A stretch of DNA of 8,925 nt from Leucobacter sp. (lineage in GTDB: Bacteria; Actinomycetota; Actinomycetes; Actinomycetales; Microbacteriaceae), in the NCBI GenBank assembly GCA_017990305.1, contig JAGNOB010000041.1, forward strand, positions 1 to 8,925, given 5' to 3'. This document shows, piece by piece, positions 1-5,711 of the stretch. Each line of letters starts with the position of its first letter. Positions within the stretch are counted from its first letter, which is position 1. Made by a program: the position numbers and the translations under genes. The notes beneath the pieces are model-generated. The model had not been told where the DNA came from and searched no databases. It was given only the letters and a program-made list of their open reading frames with translations.

Positions 1-2
1 GG

Positions 3-341
3 CTGAAGCGGTATCTGCCGGTCTCGCAGTCGCTGCTGTTTGGCCTCGTCGCCTACGCGGTAGCGGTTGCGATCACAAGCCTCGCGTCGCTCGGCTGGCG
101 CGCCGAGGCCGCTGGATGCACGCCAGGCGCGCCGTGCCTGGACGGGTTCTGGCAGCAGGCTGCGTTTACAGCGCTCGCGTTGCTCCCTAGCGTTCTTGTC
201 GCTGCGCTCGGCTACCTGCTGGCGATGGGATCAGTCACCCGGGTAGGCAAGTGGGTCTTCGCGAGTGCGCTCGGAGCCGCGCTGTTGGTGGCGGTGATTC
301 TCCTGGTAGTACTCACCGCCCGCGGATCCGGCGCGGGATAA
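3..341 (+). CDS. C-terminal part of a multi-pass membrane protein (5' end outside window)
   Basis: An open frame runs from base 3 to a TAA at 339-341, giving the last 112 residues of a protein that begins left of the window. No ATG or GTG start lies near the left edge, so it is partial. The visible part holds three hydrophobic stretches: about residues 8-32 (starting SQSLLFGLVAYAVAVAIT), 49-76 (around FTALALLPSVLVAALGYLLA) and 84-107 (around ALGAALLVAVILLVVL). These look like transmembrane helices. Between the first two is a loop with two cysteines five residues apart (GCTPGAPC), which could form a disulfide if exposed outside. The protein ends in a short glycine-rich tail. I do not recognise the family and assign no function. 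It lies 75 bp upstream of smc on the same strand, so co-transcription is possible. It is shorter than the usual track cut-offs because no start codon is visible. Confidence 0.7.
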   Translation: MKRYLPVSQSLLFGLVAYAVAVAITSLASLGWRAEAAGCTPGAPCLDGFWQQAAFTALALLPSVLVAALGYLLAMGSVTRVGKWVFASALGAALLVAVILLVVLTARGSGAG

Positions 342-353
342 GGGATCGTACCC

Positions 354-381
354 AAGTCACGCGGTAGGGTTTGGGAATAAT
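354..381 (+). promoter_or_regulatory. possible weak promoter for smc
   Basis: AATAAT at 376-381 matches the sigma-70-type -10 consensus at five of six positions. AAGTCA at 354-359 matches the -35 consensus at three of six, with a 16-nt spacer. Transcription would start near base 388, about 30 nt before the smc GTG. The -35 match is poor and the gap to the upstream gene is only 75 bp, so read-through from upstream is equally possible. This rests on eye-matching to consensus only. Confidence 0.25.
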
Positions 382-416
382 CTGCGCGAGCTACGAACGA
401 GCGAAAGGGACACGGC

Positions 417-3400
417 GTGCATCTGAAGAGCCTCACCCTTCGCGGCTTCAAGTCGTTCGCGCAGCCGACAACGTTCCAATTCGAACCGGGCGTCACGGCC
501 ATCGTTGGCCCGAACGGCTCAGGCAAATCGAATGTGGTCGACGCCCTCGCATGGGTGATGGGCGAGCAGGGGGCGAAGACGCTCCGAGGCGGCAAAATGG
601 ATGACGTCATCTTCGCCGGGACCTCGACTCGCGGCCCGCTCGGCCGTGCCGAGGTGCGGCTCACGATCGACAACTCCGACGGTGCACTGCCGATCGAGTA
701 CACCGAGGTGACGATCAGCCGAATTCTCTTTCGTAACGGTTCGAGCGAGTACGCGATCAACGGCGAATCGTGCAGACTCCTCGACGTCCAAGAGCTGCTG
801 AGCGACTCCGGCCTCGGCCGCGAGATGCACGTCATCGTCGGCCAGGGCCAGCTCGACACTGTGTTGCGTGCGACCCCCGAAGACCGGCGCGGTTTTATCG
901 AAGAGGCCGCCGGCATCCTCAAGCACCGCAGACGTAAGGAACGCACGCTCCGCAAGCTTGACGCGATGGAGACAAACCTCACCCGACTCAACGATCTCGC
1001 GGGGGAGATCCGGCGCCAGCTCAAGCCGCTCGGCCGACAGGCAGAGGTCGCCAGGCAAGCGCAGTCGATCGCTGCCGAGGTGCGCGACGCGAAAGCGCGG
1101 TTGCTCGCTGACGACGTCACTCGATTGCGCGTCGAGCTCGCGAGCCTGGCGAAGGATGAGTCCGAGCGCCACTCGGAGCGGATCGTGCTCCAGGAGCAGG
1201 TCGAGCAGAAACAGTTGCGGATCGAACGTCTCGAGCACGAGCAGCAGGGCGACGAACTCGATGCGGCACGCCGCGTGACCTTTGCGCTTGAGAGCGCGCA
1301 GGCCAAACTGCGGGGGTTGTACGCCCAAGCACAGCAGCGTCTGACGTTTCTCGCCACGCAGTCCGACGCGCCAGAGCAGGCTCCGTTGACGACCCGATCC
1401 GCTGTCGATGAGGCTCGCGCGGAGGCCCACGAGCTCGCGGGTCTCATTCCTGAAAGAGAAGACGCGTGGCGTGCCGCCGAGCAAGTGACCCGCAGAGCGC
1501 AGCAGGCACTCGACGCCATCGACGAACACATCCAAGCGCAGGCTGAGCTCGTCTCAAAGCACGATCTTGAACTCTCGGAGCTGCGGGGCCGCGTCGACGC
1601 AGCCGAACAGAAGCGGCAGACGCTTGCGGCAGAGCTCGACCGGCGCACGCAGGCCGTGGCGCAGGCAGAGACCCGTGCAGATGACGCCCAGACGGAGCTC
1701 ACAGCGTTCGAGGCCGAGGGTGAATCAGCGGAATTGCCGGAGGGCGGCCTTGACGGGGCCTACCGCGCCGCGCAAGAGCGTGAAACTGCGGCAGAGCAGC
1801 TCGTTGATGAATTGCGAAGTTCGCTGCACGCCCTCGAACAGGAGTCCGCTGGGCTCGAAGCTCGGGCGAGTGCCCTTGCCCGATCCCTCGATCAGCGCGA
1901 CGCTTCGGGAGCGCTGCTCGCCGAAGCTCGCGAGGGCGTCCGCGGCCGCGTTGCCGACTACGTTCGTGTTCGCGAGGGGTTCGAGGCCGCGGTGGGTGCG
2001 GCGCTTGGCGTCTTTGCCGATGCACTGCTCGTCGATACGGCGGAGGTCGCCGGCAGCGCGGTCGCGGGCGCACACGAGCAGGATCTCGGGCGGTTGCGGG
2101 CCGTCATCGCCCGTGCGGCAGCAGCGCCCGCGGCGCCCGCGCATGTTGACGGCCTCGTCGCTGTTTCCGAGGTGCTGATTGATGCACCTGACGGGGTTCG
2201 CGGACTGCTCGCGAGGAGCTACGTTGCCAGCGATGCAGACGAGGCGCTCCGCGGGGCGGTCGCGCTCAAACAGGCCCTCGAGGGAGCCGGCTTCACCATT
2301 GTCACCGCGGATGGGGACGTGCTTACCGAACACACCATGACGGGTGGATCGGGCCAGGCGCCCTCTCGCATCGAGCTCACGGCCGACCTTGCCGAGACTC
2401 GCCGCCGCATGGACGAGATCGAGGCCGAAGTTGCCGAGGCCGCGGCCTCGCTCGCAGACCAGCGTGAGCTCGTCGCACGCTTGAAATCGGAAAGCCGGGC
2501 GGCCTACACCGAACTCCGCGAGGCGGATGCACGCTTGGCTGAGCATGCCCGTCGCCGGCAGCAACTCATTGTGCGAGCAGAGGCGACGAGATCCGAGGCC
2601 GATCGTGCTGCGACCGCTCTCGCCGGAGTTTCGGGGTCAGTGGAAGAGGCCGCGGATGCCGCGACTCGCGCGGTGCGCGCACTCGAGGAAGCCGAGGTGA
2701 AACCGCGGCCGATCCTCGACGCGACACAGCGGGACGGGCTGCTCGCCGAAGTTGAGCAGGCCAGGGCGCTCGAGATCGAAGCGCGGCTCGCATTCGAGAC
2801 GGCCAAAGAGCGTGCGCGTGCCGCCGAGGCACGCAGCGAAGTCGTCGCCGAGCAGTTCGAGGCGGAGCGACGCGCCGCCGAGGAGGCTGCGCGCCGCGCC
2901 GTGCTCAGGGGCAGGCAGGTCGCGCAGGCAGAGCGGGTTGCTGCGGCGCTCCCGGACATTCTTGACGCATGTGATCGTTCTCTCTCGGAAGCCCGAACCG
3001 CGCAGCAGGCGGCCGAACAGGAACGCGCGCGGAACAGTCAGGAGCTCACCCTGCTGCGATCCGAAGAGTCAGAGGTGCGTGGCCGGCTGCAGTCGCTCAC
3101 CGAGCTTGTCCACGGTGCCGAGTTGAAGAGCTACGAGCGGAAACTGCAGTTGTCTGCCTTTCTTGAGCGGGCAGGGAACGAGCTCGGACTCGTTGAAGAT
3201 GTGCTCCTCGCCGAGTACGGCCCGGAGAACGGTATTCCTGTCGGCGATGAAGCCCAAGTCCCAGTCGCTGAGCCCGCTGCAACGGCTGAGCCAACGGGCG
3301 GTTCGCTCGGCACACTGGAGGAACAACTGGCTGCCGAGCTTGGCATCGCGCCCGCGGAGGGTTCGCCAACGCCAGTAGAGGGTTCGCCACCGGCAGCAGA

Positions 3401-4109
3401 CCGCGCAGCCGAACGAGCAGCCGAACGAGCCCCGCAGCATTTCGTCCCGTTCGTCCGGGCCGAACAGGAGCGGCGGCTCGCCAAGGCCGAGCGGAGGCTC
3501 TCCGAACTCGGCCGCATCAACCCGCTCGCGCTCGAGGAATTCGCCGCGCTGGAACAGCGGCATAAGTTCCTCGTCGAGCAACTCAGCGACCTCACCAAGA
3601 CGCGCGCCGACCTGCGGCAGATCATCGAAGAGCTCGACGAGCACATGCAGGGCATCTTTGGCGCTGCCTTCGAAGACACGCGTGCCGCGTTCGCGGAGGT
3701 ATTTCCGATCCTCTTCCCAGGTGGAACAGGCGAGATATCGCTCACGAACCCCGACGATCTCCTCGGAACTGGAATCGAGATCTCTGTGCGGCCCGCCGGT
3801 AAGAAGGTGGAGCGGCTGTCGCTGCTGTCCGGCGGCGAGCGGTCCCTGGCCGCGGTTGCCTTGCTCGTAGCCATTTTCCAAGCACGCCCCAGCCCGTTCT
3901 ACATTATGGACGAGGTCGAGGCGGCCCTTGACGACGCGAACCTCGGGCGATTGCTGCACGTCTTCGAGCGGCTCCGCGAGACGTCGCAACTGATTGTCAT
4001 CACGCACCAGAAGCGCACCATGGAAATCGCGGACGCGCTGTACGGTGTCTCCATGCGGCGTGACGGCATATCAGCCGTCGTTGGGCAGCGTCTCGGCGCA
4101 GAGGTCTAG
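417..4109 (+). CDS. smc: chromosome segregation protein SMC (condensin ATPase)
   Basis: Full-length bacterial SMC, 1230 residues (the family is usually near 1,150-1,250). It dimerises through its hinge, works with ScpA and ScpB, and uses ATP to load on and organise the nucleoid. The N-terminal head has Walker A GPNGSGKS at residues 31-38 and a Q-loop GQGQLD with Gln143. The first coiled coil spans about 170-500. The hinge runs from about 507 (GVRGRVADYV) to a glycine turn near 643-646 (GGSG). The second coiled coil follows from about 650. The C-terminal head has the ABC signature LLSGGERS (Ser1138), Walker B FYIMDEVEAALDD (Asp1165, Glu1166) and a terminal helical region. All catalytic motifs are intact. 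The GTG start at 417 is supported by GAAAGGGA at 403-410, 6 nt upstream. A 70-residue acidic, Pro/Ala-rich insertion at about 935-1006 interrupts the return coil before the conserved INPLALEEF block (Asn1035). No intrinsic terminator follows the TAG, and ftsY, a common neighbour of smc in other bacteria, is absent here. Confidence 0.98.
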   Translation: MHLKSLTLRGFKSFAQPTTFQFEPGVTAIVGPNGSGKSNVVDALAWVMGEQGAKTLRGGKMDDVIFAGTSTRGPLGRAEVRLTIDNSDGALPIEYTEVTISRILFRNGSSEYAINGESCRLLDVQELLSDSGLGREMHVIVGQGQLDTVLRATPEDRRGFIEEAAGILKHRRRKERTLRKLDAMETNLTRLNDLAGEIRRQLKPLGRQAEVARQAQSIAAEVRDAKARLLADDVTRLRVELASLAKDESERHSERIVLQEQVEQKQLRIERLEHEQQGDELDAARRVTFALESAQAKLRGLYAQAQQRLTFLATQSDAPEQAPLTTRSAVDEARAEAHELAGLIPEREDAWRAAEQVTRRAQQALDAIDEHIQAQAELVSKHDLELSELRGRVDAAEQKRQTLAAELDRRTQAVAQAETRADDAQTELTAFEAEGESAELPEGGLDGAYRAAQERETAAEQLVDELRSSLHALEQESAGLEARASALARSLDQRDASGALLAEAREGVRGRVADYVRVREGFEAAVGAALGVFADALLVDTAEVAGSAVAGAHEQDLGRLRAVIARAAAAPAAPAHVDGLVAVSEVLIDAPDGVRGLLARSYVASDADEALRGAVALKQALEGAGFTIVTADGDVLTEHTMTGGSGQAPSRIELTADLAETRRRMDEIEAEVAEAAASLADQRELVARLKSESRAAYTELREADARLAEHARRRQQLIVRAEATRSEADRAATALAGVSGSVEEAADAATRAVRALEEAEVKPRPILDATQRDGLLAEVEQARALEIEARLAFETAKERARAAEARSEVVAEQFEAERRAAEEAARRAVLRGRQVAQAERVAAALPDILDACDRSLSEARTAQQAAEQERARNSQELTLLRSEESEVRGRLQSLTELVHGAELKSYERKLQLSAFLERAGNELGLVEDVLLAEYGPENGIPVGDEAQVPVAEPAATAEPTGGSLGTLEEQLAAELGIAPAEGSPTPVEGSPPAADRAAERAAERAPQHFVPFVRAEQERRLAKAERRLSELGRINPLALEEFAALEQRHKFLVEQLSDLTKTRADLRQIIEELDEHMQGIFGAAFEDTRAAFAEVFPILFPGGTGEISLTNPDDLLGTGIEISVRPAGKKVERLSLLSGGERSLAAVALLVAIFQARPSPFYIMDEVEAALDDANLGRLLHVFERLRETSQLIVITHQKRTMEIADALYGVSMRRDGISAVVGQRLGAEV
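3357..3398 (+). repeat. imperfect 21-bp tandem repeat inside smc
   Basis: Two adjacent 21-bp units (3357-3377 and 3378-3398) differ at three positions. Each begins GAGGGTTCGCCA. They encode EGSPTPV and EGSPPAA in the low-complexity insertion of SMC. The unit length is a multiple of three, so copy-number change would keep the reading frame. Confidence 0.85.
3405..3428 (+). repeat. perfect 12-bp tandem repeat inside smc
   Basis: GCAGCCGAACGA occurs twice back to back (3405-3416 and 3417-3428), encoding RAAERAAERA in the same SMC insertion. A less regular repeat of GCTGAGCC lies about 110-130 bp upstream, so the whole 3260-3430 stretch looks shaped by replication slippage while keeping frame. 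Confidence 0.85.
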
Positions 4110-4125
4110 TCGCCGCGACAGAAAC

Positions 4126-4184
4126 CCAGCTGCCACGATACACATCGTTCGTGTTGCAAATACGCAACGGTTTCGCGCAGCTGG
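4126..4184 (+). promoter_or_regulatory. candidate structured leader: three-stem junction upstream of first lipoprotein gene
   Basis: Three perfect inverted repeats are nested here. The outer stem is CCAGCTGC (4126-4133) with GCAGCTGG (4177-4184), 8 bp. Inside it are two hairpins: ACGAT/ATCGT (4135-4139 and 4144-4148, loop ACAC) and GTTGC/GCAAC (4153-4157 and 4164-4168, loop AAATAC). As RNA this forms a three-way junction, a shape used by several riboswitch aptamers. As DNA, the GTTGC-N6-GCAAC dyad could instead be a repressor operator. No T-run follows, so it is not an intrinsic terminator for smc. Five-bp hairpins are common by chance; the nesting is what stands out. I do not recognise a known riboswitch class. 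Confidence 0.4.
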
Positions 4185-4199
4185 AGTGCTTCAGGTTAG

Positions 4200-4245
4200 C
4201 CTTTCGATTCAATCGGCCCTTCGGGGTTCAACCGCAATCGAAAGG
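4200..4245 (+). promoter_or_regulatory. hairpin sequestering the Shine-Dalgarno of the first lipoprotein gene
   Basis: CCTTTCGATT (4200-4209) is the exact reverse complement of AATCGAAAGG (4236-4245), a perfect 10-bp stem. Its 3' arm contains AAAGG (4241-4245), the ribosome-binding site lying 8 nt before the ATG at 4254. Between the arms sits an inner hairpin with CCC-TTCG-GGG (4217-4226), a C(UUCG)G tetraloop known to be exceptionally stable, extendable by two G-U pairs. When folded, the ribosome-binding site is hidden. The run after it is not U-rich, so this is not a terminator. Translational control is inferred; the pairing is read directly. Confidence 0.55.
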
Positions 4246-4253
4246 TGCTGGTG

Positions 4254-5513
4254 ATGAGGTTTCACGCACACAAAGCTGCCATCGGACTCGCGCTGCTCAC
4301 GGGTGCTGCGCTCGCGCTCTCGGGCTGCGCGAACGGTGAAGGTGGCGATTCTCCCCGGAGCTCGGAGAGAGACTCCGGCCCGCTCAAGATTGGTACCCTA
4401 CTTCCGCAATCTGGCACGCTCGCGCACCTGATTTATGGGCCTCAGGCGGCGGTCAAGCTCGCTATGGCTGATATTAACAATGCTGGCGGGGTTCTCGGGC
4501 AAGATATCGAACTCGTCATCGAAGCAAACGAGTTCGACACAACCGACCCCACCGTGATGAGTAAGAGTGTCGATGACATCATTGCGGCAGGTCCATCGTT
4601 CGTGCTTGGCGCTATGGGCACAGGAAACACGAACGCCGCAATGCCGCGATTGAGTGAGGCTGGCATCCTCATGGGGTCGCCGTCGAACACTGGCGTCGAG
4701 CTCTCCGGCATCAGTGACTACTACTTCAGAACCATCGCATCGGACATTATTCAGGGCCGGGCGCTCGCCAACCTCGTGCTGCAGGACGGGCACACGAGCG
4801 TGGCGATGCTCGCGCAGAACAATGACTACGGCACCGGGCTGCGCGATAACTTCCAAGAGACACTCGAGGCGGCCGGAGCGGAGCTGGTGTACGGGGCGAA
4901 GGGGGAGAGTGAGGAATTCCAAGAGAGCCAGACAGCGTTCGCTCCCGAGGTCGCCGCAGTGTTGGCGAAGAGCCCAGAGGCGCTCGCCATTGTGAGCTAC
5001 GAGGAAGCGATGCAAATTATCCCTGAGCTCGCGGCCCAGAATTTCGACCTGACGAAGCTGTACCTCGTCGATGGCAATACCATCCCATACACAGACTTTG
5101 ACGAGGGACTGCTCGAAGGTGCACAGGGCACAACCCCCGGGCGGGCGACCGAGGGAGAATTCTTGGACGCGCTTGTCGAGGCCGACAGCACCGCGTCGCA
5201 GAGCACGAATTTCGCGCCTGAAGCCTATGACGCCGTTATTCTGGTGTCGCTCGCGGCCGAGCTTGGCGGTGGCACCGACACAGAGACGATCATCGCGAAC
5301 CTTCGGGCGGTGTCCGGTGCTGATGGCGGAGAGACCTGCGACACATACTCTGACTGCCTGACGCTATTGCAAGACGGCCAGAGCATCCACTATCAGGGGC
5401 GCGCGGGCGGTGGCCCACTCACGGAGGGCAACGAGCCATCGTCGGCCCTCATTGGCATCTACCGCTACGACGGTACGAATACGCCCCAAGCCGTAGGGGA
5501 GATCGAAGGATAG
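4254..5513 (+). CDS. ABC transporter substrate-binding lipoprotein (branched-chain amino acid/LivJ-like family), copy 1
   Basis: Extracytoplasmic solute-binding protein of the Peripla_BP_6 (type I periplasmic binding) family, anchored to the outer face of the membrane. Residues 1-24 are a lipoprotein signal: a basic start, a hydrophobic core, and the lipobox LSGC with acylated Cys25. A polar linker leads to the mature core from Leu44 (LKIGTLLPQSGTLAHL). Family hallmarks include AGGVLGQDIELV and NNDYG. Two cysteines near the end (362 and 368, ETCDTYSDC) are likely to form a disulfide. ATG 4254 is chosen over the upstream in-frame GTGs (4245, 4251) because AAAGG (4241-4245) is 8 nt before it and because this start gives exactly the same 419-residue length as the downstream paralogue. 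The ligand is unknown; branched-chain amino acids are only the family default. No livHMGF-type permease or ATPase genes are nearby. Its ribosome-binding site lies in a strong hairpin. Confidence 0.93.
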   Translation: MRFHAHKAAIGLALLTGAALALSGCANGEGGDSPRSSERDSGPLKIGTLLPQSGTLAHLIYGPQAAVKLAMADINNAGGVLGQDIELVIEANEFDTTDPTVMSKSVDDIIAAGPSFVLGAMGTGNTNAAMPRLSEAGILMGSPSNTGVELSGISDYYFRTIASDIIQGRALANLVLQDGHTSVAMLAQNNDYGTGLRDNFQETLEAAGAELVYGAKGESEEFQESQTAFAPEVAAVLAKSPEALAIVSYEEAMQIIPELAAQNFDLTKLYLVDGNTIPYTDFDEGLLEGAQGTTPGRATEGEFLDALVEADSTASQSTNFAPEAYDAVILVSLAAELGGGTDTETIIANLRAVSGADGGETCDTYSDCLTLLQDGQSIHYQGRAGGGPLTEGNEPSSALIGIYRYDGTNTPQAVGEIEG

Positions 5514-5625
5514 GGGGCAGGCTCGGTGACGCCGGGAACGGGTGCTGGGGCCTGTGAGGAGAAGCCACACGTGCAGCTTGGGAGTGCATGAAATCTAACA
5601 AATCTGTCTCGGGCAGTCGCATAGA

Positions 5626-5687
5626 CCCCACAAGCGGTACGTGCAGCGATACGCTACGAAAGTACAGCTCCAATGTGGGGGCGTACC
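5626..5687 (+). promoter_or_regulatory. inverted-repeat cluster in the leader of the second lipoprotein gene
   Basis: CCCCACA (5626-5632) pairs perfectly with TGTGGGG (5674-5680). Inside is AGCG-ATA-CGCT (5645-5655). GGTACG (5636-5641) pairs perfectly with CGTACC (5682-5687). The GGTACG pairing interleaves with the CCCCACA pairing, so the two could form a pseudoknot or be mutually exclusive. The ribosome-binding site GGAAAGG (5697-5703) lies just downstream and is not obviously covered. No convincing promoter hexamers or terminator are visible in the 198-bp gap (5514-5711). The role is inferred; only the complementarity is seen. Confidence 0.3.
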
Positions 5688-5711
5688 AACACGTATGGAA
5701 AGGCGTAGCCA

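Noticed and set aside
212..1702. Long minus-strand open frame (496 codons) opposite the upstream gene and smc
   Set aside because: Serine/arginine-rich composition with no recognisable domain, running antisense to the intact smc frame; a typical shadow of high-GC coding DNA.
3069..4007. Minus-strand open frame of 312 codons opposite the SMC C-terminal head
   Set aside because: Mirrors the codon pattern of smc and has no independent start signal or family resemblance.
4126..4184. Outer 8-bp inverted repeat as an intrinsic terminator of smc
   Set aside because: The loop is 43 nt and no U-rich tract follows the 3' arm.
4245..4253. GTG 4245 or GTG 4251 as the start of the first lipoprotein
   Set aside because: GTG 4245 overlaps the ribosome-binding site itself; ATG 4254 has ideal spacing and gives the same length and signal-peptide layout as the paralogue.
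5518..5554. CAGGC/GCCTG inverted repeat just after the first lipoprotein gene as a terminator
   Set aside because: Only 5 bp with a 27-nt loop and no T-run; too weak to call.
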